DNA of 62,016 bases, from the NCBI GenBank assembly GCA_003158475.1, contig PMJR01000069.1, positions 1 to 62,016 on the forward strand, read 5' to 3'. The stretch's first letter is position 1. Every line of letters begins with the position of its first letter. Below the pieces are notes generated by a model. That model had not been told where the DNA came from. It made no database searches and saw nothing but the letters and a program-made list of their open reading frames with translations. Of the stretch, positions 31,719 to 40,803 are shown one piece after another. The translations under genes were made by a program, and so were the position numbers. This DNA is from Ignavibacteriota bacterium (GTDB taxonomy: Bacteria > Bacteroidota > Ignavibacteria > UBA10030 > UBA6906).

Positions 31719-33592
31719 TCCTCTTCCGAAGCGAGTTTTCGAATGATATGAGCAAGCCCCCCCAATGCCTGTATCAGCACCACCGAGGCGATGAGCAAAA
31801 ATGAGAGTATGATCAGCACCTTGAGGGCGGGGCGGAAGAGGAACGACTTTGAGAAGAGCCAGGCGGAGACGACGCTCACATCCTGGTAGTCCGTCATGCG
31901 GCTGAGCGAATCGCTCCCCACCACGTACGGGGAGGCGATCTTCACCATGCCGAAATGAAACGGTGCGTCGGTGGCATGGCAATCGGTGCACCCGCGGATC
32001 CCGAGCGACTGGGCTTTTGGACGGACGTCGTGGGCAATCGGCCAGCCATACGGCTCTGCCGCGTCGCTCTTGAGACGCGTCAATGTCCCGGCCGGTCCGA
32101 TCGCATACATCATCCCACCGCTCACATAGAGGGGATCCCCCGCCGTCGTGTCCCGTTCGCGCAACTGCTGCAGCACATCCAGGATCTCTGATTCACGGAG
32201 AACCGGCCACCGTCCGATTCGGCGAGTTGTGTCCCGGCTGAGAATCAAAGTCACCAGCGGCCGGATCCGATCGGGTCCGAGCGGCGCAATATACCCCTTT
32301 CTCCCGTAGCCCCAGAACGCGGGCCAGAGAAGATCGTGCGGAGCAAACGTGCCGTCGGCTTGTTTCGCAAAGACCGGTGTAGCGATCTGCGGGAGCGCGT
32401 CGTCCGCCTTGTCGGTCTTCGGGATTCCCAGGGCGTGTCCCCTCGAGGTTTTCACGGTGTAGGTGGTCCCCCCGGGCCATGGACCGCTATGACAGGCGGT
32501 GCATGCAAGTTTCTCGAAATGGACGGGTGGAAGGCCCAGGTGCTCCGGCCGGGGAGCACCCCGCCTTCCCTCCAACGGAACGGGTTCATCGCTGCTTCCC
32601 AGATGACACCCCCGACAGGTGAACGATGCGACGTGCGGCTGGCCTCTGAGCTCCGCTTCACCTTCATAACCGCGGATCATCTGGTGATCGATCCCATTCC
32701 GGTGGCAATCGACGCAGAGCATCCCCGAGGCTATATGGACGTCCTCTTCACCTTCCCAGCGCTCAGGACGCGTCGGGTCAATCACACGGGACGAATGGCA
32801 GAACGCACACTGTGTCGGTGGCATCCTCCGAGGGACATTAAACAGTACCCGTCCCGCCGCGTCCATGCGCGACGTGTTGTATGAGACCGTGGGGGGGAGG
32901 AGATTCGATGCTTCCGGCGGGACGGCCGTATACGTATCATAGTTGTCCGGCATTTCGCCGGCGGATCCCCGGACAGTGGCAAAGCCGCTGCTGGCAGCGG
33001 CGGCCCATCGGAAGTTCTGTCGCAGCACCTGCATGCCGAACTCCGCCTGACTCTGTCCCGCATCCGCGTTGTGGCAGCTTTGACAGTTCACCTCGAGCGT
33101 GCCGGAGACCTGCCAGCGCATGTAGTCTTTCAGCGCCCCGTCTTTCTCTCCCACGCCGCCGCCGGGGAGATGACGACCGAACGTCTTGAGAAAGTCGAGC
33201 GTTGAAAGACCCAGATCGGTCGGCCGGTACGTCCCCGTCCAATTTCTGTACGAAAGAGGAATCTGCGTCGCAGCCCCGGGATCGACGAGTATCCAGGGCT
33301 CTCCCCGTCGTCCCCCGCGTGCGCCGGAATCAGCCGCATTGAAATGCCATCCGTGCCGGATCTTCTCGTAGTCATGGCATTTGCGGCATGTTTGCTTCGG
33401 TGAGAATGGCATGAGCGGCCTGTCGTCCGGCCTGATCACATGATCGAACTCGTCATAGAGCTTGAGCAGGTGGACTGGGACCGACCGGTTCCCGTCCGGA
33501 GTATCTCCCACATCCTCCCGGGTCTGGGCGAGGGTTTCTCCACGGGCAAATGCGCAGAAAAGAAAAATGAGTATGATCCTTTTCATCTTCAT
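31715..33592 (-). CDS. Seven-heme c-type cytochrome with C-terminal membrane anchor
   Basis: The 625-aa precursor has a signal peptide and seven CxxCH motifs: CRKCH, CQSCH, CAFCH, CVDCH, CRGCH, CTACH and CTDCH, beginning near residues 69, 170, 262, 293, 326, 364 and 535. A single membrane helix follows near residue 585-605. The long spacers, such as 364 to 535, suggest an extra non-heme domain. It should carry electrons between a periplasmic donor and the membrane. Start ATG 33592 overlaps the Gfo/Idh stop. Its place directly behind a Tat-exported oxidoreductase gene and ahead of a cytochrome-b-like gene suggests a sugar-oxidation respiratory branch, an inference. Confidence 0.92.
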   Translation of the reverse strand: MKMKRIILIFLFCAFARGETLAQTREDVGDTPDGNRSVPVHLLKLYDEFDHVIRPDDRPLMPFSPKQTCRKCHDYEKIRHGWHFNAADSGARGGRRGEPWILVDPGAATQIPLSYRNWTGTYRPTDLGLSTLDFLKTFGRHLPGGGVGEKDGALKDYMRWQVSGTLEVNCQSCHNADAGQSQAEFGMQVLRQNFRWAAAASSGFATVRGSAGEMPDNYDTYTAVPPEASNLLPPTVSYNTSRMDAAGRVLFNVPRRMPPTQCAFCHSSRVIDPTRPERWEGEEDVHIASGMLCVDCHRNGIDHQMIRGYEGEAELRGQPHVASFTCRGCHLGSSDEPVPLEGRRGAPRPEHLGLPPVHFEKLACTACHSGPWPGGTTYTVKTSRGHALGIPKTDKADDALPQIATPVFAKQADGTFAPHDLLWPAFWGYGRKGYIAPLGPDRIRPLVTLILSRDTTRRIGRWPVLRESEILDVLQQLRERDTTAGDPLYVSGGMMYAIGPAGTLTRLKSDAAEPYGWPIAHDVRPKAQSLGIRGCTDCHATDAPFHFGMVKIASPYVVGSDSLSRMTDYQDVSVVSAWLFSKSFLFRPALKVLIILSFLLIASVVLIQALGGLAHIIRKLASEEE

Positions 33593-34926
33593 GCCACAAA
33601 TTCGCGTGGATCGACGGTGATTTTCTTCCCGGACTCTGCAGCCTTATTCACCGTGAGCACCGTGACAGCGGTCTCGTAGCCTATTTCCGGAGGACAATTG
33701 AGTTTCTCCGTTCCCCGGACCGCGTTGAAGAAATTCTCCAGATGAGGCTTGTGATACGGGTCGTCGAACTTCACCGGGAGCTCGAACGAGGGGGGGGCGA
33801 GTGTCTCCCGCACATCAAGCACAGCGTCCGTTTGCGGTTTTGTCACTTCAGAGGCGGGTGCCTTGAGGTAGCCGAGTGACACCCACCTGTCCCACTCGGG
33901 GGCGGTTGGTTCCCGGTAGGCGGCCCCCCGGCTTGCGGATTCGGAAATCACCAGCGTCCCTTGATCCCCCATGAAACTCTCGGAGTACCCCTGGTTGCTG
34001 TTCGTCGAAATCGTCTGGTAGAAGGCGCGGACCTTCCCCTGAGGGGTTTCGTATTCGAACGTCGCAAGCACGCTGTCGAACCACTCGTGAGTCTTCCGGT
34101 CGTAGTAGTCGATCCCGCCGCTCGCGACGATCGTTCGCGGCTTCGTGTCAAGGAACCAGTTATAGATGTCGAGCTGGTGGGAGCCGAGGTCCACCACCGG
34201 CCCGCCGCCGAGGTGACGGTACCAGCGCCAGTTGCGGAACTCCTCCATCGTGCGGAAGCCGTACTTCCTCAGGATCGCGCCGTCGATGACGGCCCCTTTC
34301 GGCCAGGTGTTGTCAGGCTGGACGGCGCGGTTCCACTGCCCGTTCACTGTTGTGATACGCCCCAGGAGCTTCGCTTCCCGGATCAGCTTCCTGTAACAGT
34401 GGAGATAGCGCGGGTTGCTCCGCCGCTGATGACCGATCTGCAGCAGGTTTCCCGTCTGGCGCGCAGCACGGACCATCCTCCTGGCACCCTCGAGCGTATT
34501 GGACATCTCTTTCTCGCAGTAGACATGGAGTCCTGCAGAGAGGCAATCCACGGTCTGTGGCGCGTGCCAGAAGTCAGGCGTGGCAATGAGGACCGCGTCC
34601 AGCCCCTTCTCCTTCGCGATCATCTGCCGGTAATCTTCGTACGCGTTCACCTTCTGGCCGAACTTCTCCAGCATCCGCTGGGCCCGCCGCAGGTTGTACG
34701 CTTCCCAGATGTCACACACCGCCTGAAAGCGGACGCCGGGGATCTTCAGGCAGGAGTTCATCAGCACCTGCCCCTGCGCCCCCGAGCCGATCAGGGCGAT
34801 CCGCACTTCGCCTGATATCTTCTCCCGCTTCCCGGGAGCCCCCTCTCCGTGCGTTCGCGTCAGGAGAAGTCCCGCCCCCGCAGCGGCGGCGTAGCCCAGG
34901 AATTTCCGCCGATCAATGTGTGTCAT
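33589..34926 (-). CDS. Tat-exported Gfo/Idh/MocA oxidoreductase with altered EKP motif
   Basis: A Tat signal (IDRRKFLGYAAAAGAG) precedes a Rossmann domain with LIGSGAQGQV and a second domain with GGGPVVDLGSHQLDIYNW. The usual EKP motif reads HVYCEKEMSNT, so the lysine is kept but the proline is replaced by Glu. In family members the lysine contacts the nicotinamide and substrate. The change may mark a subfamily. I start at ATG 34926, 14 bases inside the preceding lipoprotein gene. It ends in an ATGA overlap with the seven-heme cytochrome gene, the closest link in the window between oxidation and electron transfer. Confidence 0.92.
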   Translation of the reverse strand: MTHIDRRKFLGYAAAAGAGLLLTRTHGEGAPGKREKISGEVRIALIGSGAQGQVLMNSCLKIPGVRFQAVCDIWEAYNLRRAQRMLEKFGQKVNAYEDYRQMIAKEKGLDAVLIATPDFWHAPQTVDCLSAGLHVYCEKEMSNTLEGARRMVRAARQTGNLLQIGHQRRSNPRYLHCYRKLIREAKLLGRITTVNGQWNRAVQPDNTWPKGAVIDGAILRKYGFRTMEEFRNWRWYRHLGGGPVVDLGSHQLDIYNWFLDTKPRTIVASGGIDYYDRKTHEWFDSVLATFEYETPQGKVRAFYQTISTNSNQGYSESFMGDQGTLVISESASRGAAYREPTAPEWDRWVSLGYLKAPASEVTKPQTDAVLDVRETLAPPSFELPVKFDDPYHKPHLENFFNAVRGTEKLNCPPEIGYETAVTVLTVNKAAESGKKITVDPREFVA

Positions 34927-37900
34927 TCTCTTCTTTCCACGCAAGTTCCTTCAATGTGATATTGCGGTACTCCACTCTCCGTGTGTGGCTCTGAAGCCCG
35001 ATAAACCCCGAGCGTCTCTTGAGCCCCGGATGGGTCGATTCTTTGTCCATGTGGGAAGTGAGATCCGCATCGACGATCAGTTGATCGTTGAGCGTGACGG
35101 AGACATGGGGGCCAACGGCAACGATGTGATAGTGTTGCCACTCATGCGCCTTCTTACTGGCCCGGAGCGAAGGGGCCTGCACTCCGTAGATGCTCCCGCA
35201 ATTCTGCCAGGGCTGGAGACTTGCATACTCGTCTGCATAGTCATCGAGGACCTGTATCTCCATGCCGGTGTATGCCGGATCACCCTGCCGGGGTGAGCGG
35301 AGGAACACACCGCTGTTCCCCCCCTCCGACAGCCGGAAGTCGAGATCGAGCGAGAAATTGTCGTACTCACGCGCGGTCGAGAGCCAGCCTCCCCCGTCCC
35401 CGGTTGTGTAAAGCAGACCCTGTTCCACACCCCAGTTTCCGTCCTTCCCGTCGATGAGCTTCCACCCGGTGAGATCCAGCCCGTTAAAAAGGTTCCCGGT
35501 AAAGAGGGGTGAGCGAACGGGGATCTCCCGGATAAATATATTCCGGAAGCAGAGGGGACTGCTGTGTGATTGCAGTTCTATCTGGCCCGAAGAGAAGATA
35601 GGGATTGACCGGTCCCAGTAGTTTTCGAGAACGACGCTGTCGACAACCATGACGTTGTTGAGCCAGACGGTCACCCTCTCTCCGATCATCCGGATGCGAA
35701 ATCTGTTCCATTGGCCGACCGCCACGTCCGCACGAACGAGGGGTTTGCTCGGGTTCTTTTCATTATTGTAGAGACCCCCCGACCCCTCCGGCCATTGCGA
35801 GGGATCCCAGATCTGCACCTGGGGGGAGCCCCTGAGGTAGATCCCGCTGTCACCGTTCTTTTCGATTTTCCAGTCCACCATCAGTTCGAAATCTGTGTAG
35901 TCTGTGTCGGTGCAGATGTTCTCTCCTCTTCCGTCAAAAACGAGTATCCCGTCACTTGCCGACCAGTGTGCCTTCATCACCGAATCGGCCCTGGCCTGCG
36001 CAACAGCAAGTTGCTCCGGCGTCATATTCGCGCGCAGGACGGGATTCCCGGCAAGTCCCTTCCACCCGTCCAGGTTTCTCCCGCTGAAAAGTGCCTTGAA
36101 TCCTTCCGGCGGCTCCCCCATCCCCTCCGCCGCATCGAAATTATGCTCGACACGGCTCCGGAAACGGCCGGGGACCATCGACTCAATAAATGCCCTCGCA
36201 ACCTGTGCGGACCCGGGTCCATCCTTCTCGTCCGCCCTTCCCGATGCAATCGTGCCTGCCGCCATTGCCGCATCCAGCCCTAGGGAGTCGTCACTGATGT
36301 ACGGTATCACTTCCCTTAGCGCTTCACTCGTCCGGATGTTCGCCAGCGCTCCCAGTGCGAGGCGTTTTTCATCCGGCCGCACCGCCGCAGCGAGTGTCCG
36401 CGCGTGGTAGCGGACCGCTGCCGCCGGAGGGATTGGCGAATTTGCAACGAGTCGCACTGCGCCGCGCAACGCGAGAACCCGGAGGTTCAGATTGCCGTCG
36501 CTTCTGGCCACGACGAGAAGCGAATCAAAGGCATCAAGTGTCGGCCAATCGGCAAGAGCGCGGACCGCGGCATCGTGCAAATCCGGATCTTTGCTGCGTG
36601 TTTCCGCGCTGACAAGTGAGAGAGCCTTGCTGCCACCGAGCCGGCCCATCACCCGGAAGAGTCTTGCACGCTGGACCGGCGTAGCCGCTCGGTATGCCGC
36701 GAGGAGGCCGTCTGACCGGTTCTCAGGATCGGGGATCCGCCCGCAGAGTGAGACGAGGCTCTTCTCGGTCGCCGCACGTTCGGCCTCGCTCTCCGTTCCG
36801 AGGAGGAGCGCGATGAGCCGGGGCGCGTCAGCCTCTTTTCCGGCTGCGCCGAGCGCCCTCAATGCGGCCAACCGCACGGAGGGGACCGCGCTTTTGGTCA
36901 GTCCAATAAGCGGGCCGGAGAGTGTGTCTGCGAACCTCCCGAGATGATCGACGAGCATGACGCAGGCTGCGGGTGTCACCCGCGAAAGCGACGCGACGAC
37001 GGGAGGAATTACACGTTCCCGTGGGAGACTTTCCAGTGCCATCCGGACCGCCGTGATATCCGAAGCTTCACTGCTTCGTTCCAGGAGGGAGAGAAGCAGG
37101 GGAACGGACTCCTCTCCCTTGAGCCGGACAGCCGCGTCAACGGCAGCCTCCCGCACACCGGCATCCGCGTCCCCCATGAGAGAGATGACAGCCGGATATG
37201 CGCTCCCGTCCCCCCGGGTACCAAGCATGGAAACGATTTCGCGCCTGGTGGCGCCCCTTTCCGTCGCGGCAACCCACCGGCGTGTTGCCGTTGTCCCGGG
37301 TATGCGCGATGCAAGACGGAGGGCTGCGCTCCGGATTTGCCCGTTGGAATCCGCCATTGCCGCGATGAGATCATCTATGGCGCTCTCACTTTTGGACCGG
37401 ACGATCACTTCCAGCGCGGCCGCGCGGACCTGAACCCCCTCTGTTGCGGTGGGTCTGTCGTACAGCATCCGACCGATACTGAGCGCACCGGCTGCATCGC
37501 CCGTCTCGGCCTCGCGCCGTGCAAGAAGAAGGTAGCATGCGGTCACTTCCCCCCTTTCATTGGCCGGACCCTCCGCGGCGGCTTTCGCGAGAATGTCCCC
37601 GGTGCGGGAATCCCCGATGTTCGCAAGCGCATAGAGTGCGGCCAACCGGATCCGTGGATCCTGAGAGGCAACCTCGGTGCGGAGCGGGTCGAACGCCCCG
37701 GGACTCCGGAGATCACCGAGACTTTTGATGATCATGACCCGGACATTCCCGTGGGATGCCGCCAATGCCGCAAGAAGAGGGGCTTCGGCGCCGTCGCGGA
37801 TTGCCACCAGTGCCTGCGCCGCCGGTCCTGAGAGCCGCTCATCATCCAGGAATCGGGCGATGGGAGCGATCGATTCTCCCCTTCCCGCCACTTGAAGACG

Positions 37901-38284
37901 CCCAAGAATAAACGTCGATTGATCCGGAGGCCGCGCCACCTCGAGTGCTTTCGCCAGCGCACCGACGAACATCATCCGCTCGGTTTCTCTCCCCTCGGCG
38001 GTGACAAACGAAGCAAGGCCCTGCAGTGCAAATTCGGCCTGCGTGCTGGTTTCCGTAGCCGGCGGACCGAGCTTTTTGCATATTGCCATTACGGCATCCG
38101 GCCCCATACGGGTCATGGAAGAGTAGAGCCACAGTGCTTCGACCGTGTCGCGCGCCGGCATTGTTCCGAGAAGCTGATCGATGCTGATGGGAGGAGCGGG
38201 AGCCGTGGATGTTGTTGTTGAAGCGCAGCCGGAAATAATCAGCGCGGCAATCAGCGTCATCGATAGTGGGAGGAAATTGATCAT
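34913..38284 (-). CDS. HEAT-repeat lipoprotein with two DUF1080 domains
   Basis: The precursor of about 1123 aa starts with a lipobox signal (TLIAALIISGC). Residues 40-690 are helical HEAT-like repeats with recurring patterns such as RLAALYALANIGD, VREAAVDAAVRLKGEE and VRLAALRALGAAGKE. Two DUF1080 domains follow: GFKALFSGRNLDGWKGL (about 710-905) and LFNGLDLTGWKLIDGK (about 915-1115). Each has the Gxx(Y/F)LRS core (GIYLRGS, GVFLRSP). DUF1080 proteins act on 3-keto-glycosides, so the scaffold may hold two active or binding modules. SD AAGGA precedes ATG 38284. It lies between two Tat-type Gfo/Idh genes. Confidence 0.88.
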   Translation of the reverse strand: MINFLPLSMTLIAALIISGCASTTTSTAPAPPISIDQLLGTMPARDTVEALWLYSSMTRMGPDAVMAICKKLGPPATETSTQAEFALQGLASFVTAEGRETERMMFVGALAKALEVARPPDQSTFILGRLQVAGRGESIAPIARFLDDERLSGPAAQALVAIRDGAEAPLLAALAASHGNVRVMIIKSLGDLRSPGAFDPLRTEVASQDPRIRLAALYALANIGDSRTGDILAKAAAEGPANERGEVTACYLLLARREAETGDAAGALSIGRMLYDRPTATEGVQVRAAALEVIVRSKSESAIDDLIAAMADSNGQIRSAALRLASRIPGTTATRRWVAATERGATRREIVSMLGTRGDGSAYPAVISLMGDADAGVREAAVDAAVRLKGEESVPLLLSLLERSSEASDITAVRMALESLPRERVIPPVVASLSRVTPAACVMLVDHLGRFADTLSGPLIGLTKSAVPSVRLAALRALGAAGKEADAPRLIALLLGTESEAERAATEKSLVSLCGRIPDPENRSDGLLAAYRAATPVQRARLFRVMGRLGGSKALSLVSAETRSKDPDLHDAAVRALADWPTLDAFDSLLVVARSDGNLNLRVLALRGAVRLVANSPIPPAAAVRYHARTLAAAVRPDEKRLALGALANIRTSEALREVIPYISDDSLGLDAAMAAGTIASGRADEKDGPGSAQVARAFIESMVPGRFRSRVEHNFDAAEGMGEPPEGFKALFSGRNLDGWKGLAGNPVLRANMTPEQLAVAQARADSVMKAHWSASDGILVFDGRGENICTDTDYTDFELMVDWKIEKNGDSGIYLRGSPQVQIWDPSQWPEGSGGLYNNEKNPSKPLVRADVAVGQWNRFRIRMIGERVTVWLNNVMVVDSVVLENYWDRSIPIFSSGQIELQSHSSPLCFRNIFIREIPVRSPLFTGNLFNGLDLTGWKLIDGKDGNWGVEQGLLYTTGDGGGWLSTAREYDNFSLDLDFRLSEGGNSGVFLRSPRQGDPAYTGMEIQVLDDYADEYASLQPWQNCGSIYGVQAPSLRASKKAHEWQHYHIVAVGPHVSVTLNDQLIVDADLTSHMDKESTHPGLKRRSGFIGLQSHTRRVEYRNITLKELAWKEENDTH

Positions 38285-38298
38285 GCGAATTCCTTGTC

Positions 38299-39555
38299 TC
38301 ACGACAGGTGCCACGGGGCCCGCATGGGGGGATCGATAAGACGGTTGGCCGCCTCGTCATTTTTGCAGCGCTGTGTCGCCGGGTCGAAATGAACGGGCCG
38401 GCCGAGCTGCCAGGAGATTTTGCAGAGATTGACAAGCGTTGCCGAGCGGTGCGCGTTCGTCTCATTCAGCGCAAACTTCTTCCGCGTCCGGACCGACTCC
38501 ATGAAATCGGTGACAACGGACTCAGGTTCGGGGAGCTGGGCGATCTTCTCTTTCAGGTTCACTATGGTGGAGCGGAGGTCTTTGTACAGCTTCCCCTCCG
38601 GCCCTTCGATAAACGGGATATCATCCTTCTCCCGCTCTCCTTCAAGTATCACCCGGCACCCGTCCGCATAGGTGATGAGTATCCTTCGAAACGAACTGAC
38701 CGCCTCGGGATGCTGCGCAGGTGCGTCCGCCTCGACTGCAACCGGGCTCTCGTCATCCTTGCCCAGAATGTACTGGACAGGATCCAGGTAGTGCTGCCCC
38801 ATATCCCCCAGCCCCCCCCCGTCGTAATCCCAGTATCCACGGAAGGTGTAGTGGACCCGGTGAGGATGGTACGGTTTGTAGGGTGCGGGACCGAGCCAGA
38901 AATCGTAATCCAGTTGCGGCGGTATCCAGCGGGGGGTGAGGTCCGTTCTGCCGCTATGGTAGAATTTCCAGTTGAACCCGGTTGCAGCCCCGATGGTCAC
39001 CGTCACCGGCCAGCCGAGCAGTCCGCTCCGCATGAGCTTCCGGTACTGACGGGCCGTCCCCCCGCTGTCATAGAACAGATCACCGCTGAACCGGAACCAT
39101 GTGTTGACGCGGAACATGCGGCTGTATGCGCCGACGGCCTCCACCACTTTCTCCCCCTCCGCGATCGTCCTCGTCATCGGCTTCTCGCACCAGATGTCTT
39201 TTCCCGCCTTCGCCGCCGCAATCGAAATCAAGGCATGCCAGTGGGGCGGTGTCGCGATATGGACAACGTCGATGTCCTTCCTCTCCAGCAGCTCCCGGAA
39301 ATCGTGGTATCCCTTCACCCCGCCGATTCTCATCCCTTCCTGCAGATGCTCCTCGTCCACATCGCAGACGGCGACGAGCCTCTCCCCGGTATTCCCGAGA
39401 TGCCAGTGTCCCATCCCGCCTATGCCGATGACCCCTTTGGTCAGCTCGTCGCTCGGCGGCGTAAAGCCGGGTCCTCCCAGGACGCGCCTGGGAACGATCG
39501 TGAAGGCGCCCAGAGCCAGGGCCGACGTGATGAATGTGCGCCGCGTGAGTGCCAT
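38299..39555 (-). CDS. Tat-exported Gfo/Idh/MocA oxidoreductase
   Basis: The N-terminus TRRTFITSALALGAF is a Tat signal. The Rossmann part shows VIGIGGMGHWH and LVAVCDVDEE, followed by WCEKPMTRTI with the catalytic lysine. The C-terminal domain includes YKPYHPHRVHYTFRG and GGLGDMGQHYLDPVQY. The protein resembles the 25.5-kb paralogue, with the same signal-to-domain junction (FTIVPRRVLGGPG). The ATG at 39555 follows AGGAGA. The track start at 39606 is inside the MFS gene region. A periplasmic sugar-oxidising role is likely from the signal and neighbours. Confidence 0.93.
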   Translation of the reverse strand: MALTRRTFITSALALGAFTIVPRRVLGGPGFTPPSDELTKGVIGIGGMGHWHLGNTGERLVAVCDVDEEHLQEGMRIGGVKGYHDFRELLERKDIDVVHIATPPHWHALISIAAAKAGKDIWCEKPMTRTIAEGEKVVEAVGAYSRMFRVNTWFRFSGDLFYDSGGTARQYRKLMRSGLLGWPVTVTIGAATGFNWKFYHSGRTDLTPRWIPPQLDYDFWLGPAPYKPYHPHRVHYTFRGYWDYDGGGLGDMGQHYLDPVQYILGKDDESPVAVEADAPAQHPEAVSSFRRILITYADGCRVILEGEREKDDIPFIEGPEGKLYKDLRSTIVNLKEKIAQLPEPESVVTDFMESVRTRKKFALNETNAHRSATLVNLCKISWQLGRPVHFDPATQRCKNDEAANRLIDPPMRAPWHLS

Positions 39556-39562
39556 CGTTCTC

Positions 39563-40789
39563 CTATGCCGCCTGTGGGGCCTTGACGGGTGCGGAGCGGA
39601 CGTCACGGAAGAGCATCAGGAAGACAACCACGACCACCGCGGCAATGACCGCAGGAATCGTCCAGAATGTCTGCCACTGAGCGGCAGCCTCGGGACCGGT
39701 CGAGGTCACAATGCTGTTGTGGAGCCACCCGGATATCTGCGCACCGATGAACATCCCTGCACCGTATGTCATGAGCACGAGGAACCCCTGGGCCTGTCCG
39801 CGGATTTCCTTTGTGGAGACCTTGTCGACGTAGATCTGCCCGGCGACAAAGAAGAAGTCGTAGCAGATGCCGTGCAATATGATCCCCCCCATGATCATCC
39901 AGAATATTGACGCAGGGGCCGCCAGCGCGAAAAGCGCGTACCGGAGCACCCAGGCCGCCATGCCGGTCAGAAGCATCCACTTGATGCCGAGAAAGCGGAA
40001 GAAGAACGGCATCAGCACGATGAAGAGCGCCTCTGACATCTGGCCGAATGACATCTTGAATCCCGGATTGACAATGCCGTTGAAATTCACATACACCGGG
40101 GCATACGCGTAATATGTCGAGAGGGGGATGCAGATGAGGAACGAGCTGATGATGAACACGAGGAACGACGGACTCTTGAGCTGTGCAAGAGCATCGAGCC
40201 CCAGGACCTGCCGCACCGTAACTTTTTCCCTCGCCGCGGGAGGGGTGTGGGGGAGCGAGTACGCGTACAACCCCATCACCACGCCGGCGATCCCGGCGAT
40301 GCGCAGTGGGACCCCCGTTTCATCTGCGCCGAGAACCGCGCTCACGAGCACACCGGCAATGATCCAGCCGATTGTGCCGAACACCCGGATTACCGGAAAA
40401 TACTTCTCCTGGTCGGTTATATGGTGGAACGCAAGGGCGTTGGCCAGCCCCACGGTCGGCATATAACAAAGCATGTGAACGAGAAGAAGGAGTATGAACC
40501 AGAGCGAAGCGCCCGATTCGGCCGCAAGGGGCGCCAGGAATAACGCCACGCCGCCGATCAGGTGCAGGCCGCCCAGCACCTTCTCGGTCGAAAAGAACCG
40601 GTCGGCGACCATTCCGAGGAAGAAAGGGGAAATAATCGCCCCGATGGGGCCCACCGCATACGCCCAGTAGACCAGGTTCGACATCCCTATCCGGGTCATG
40701 TAGTTCCCTACTGTGACGTACCATGCACCCCACACAAAGAACTCCAGAAACATCATCCCGCTGAGCTGAAGGTAGATCGATCGTTTCAT
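39563..40789 (-). CDS. MFS transporter, nucleoside:H+ symporter-like
   Basis: The 408-aa protein has about 12 membrane helices. The N-terminal FLEFFVWGAWYVTVGNYM and the later YDFFFVAGQIYVDK and RGQAQGFLVLMTYGAGMFIGA are typical of the nucleoside:H+ symporter (NHS/NupG-like) branch of the MFS. In sugar loci of Bacteroidota and Planctomycetota this branch often carries modified sugars. It may import the keto-sugar product for the cytoplasmic enzymes. AGAGGAC lies before the ATG. Gaps to both neighbours are 7 and 14 bases. Confidence 0.88.
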   Translation of the reverse strand: MKRSIYLQLSGMMFLEFFVWGAWYVTVGNYMTRIGMSNLVYWAYAVGPIGAIISPFFLGMVADRFFSTEKVLGGLHLIGGVALFLAPLAAESGASLWFILLLLVHMLCYMPTVGLANALAFHHITDQEKYFPVIRVFGTIGWIIAGVLVSAVLGADETGVPLRIAGIAGVVMGLYAYSLPHTPPAAREKVTVRQVLGLDALAQLKSPSFLVFIISSFLICIPLSTYYAYAPVYVNFNGIVNPGFKMSFGQMSEALFIVLMPFFFRFLGIKWMLLTGMAAWVLRYALFALAAPASIFWMIMGGIILHGICYDFFFVAGQIYVDKVSTKEIRGQAQGFLVLMTYGAGMFIGAQISGWLHNSIVTSTGPEAAAQWQTFWTIPAVIAAVVVVVFLMLFRDVRSAPVKAPQAA

Positions 40790-40803
40790 AGGGTCCTCTC
40801 TTG

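Noticed and set aside
38308-39585. 425-aa plus-strand ORF opposite a Gfo/Idh gene
   Set aside because: The minus-strand frame has a Tat signal and all family motifs, so the plus frame is a shadow.
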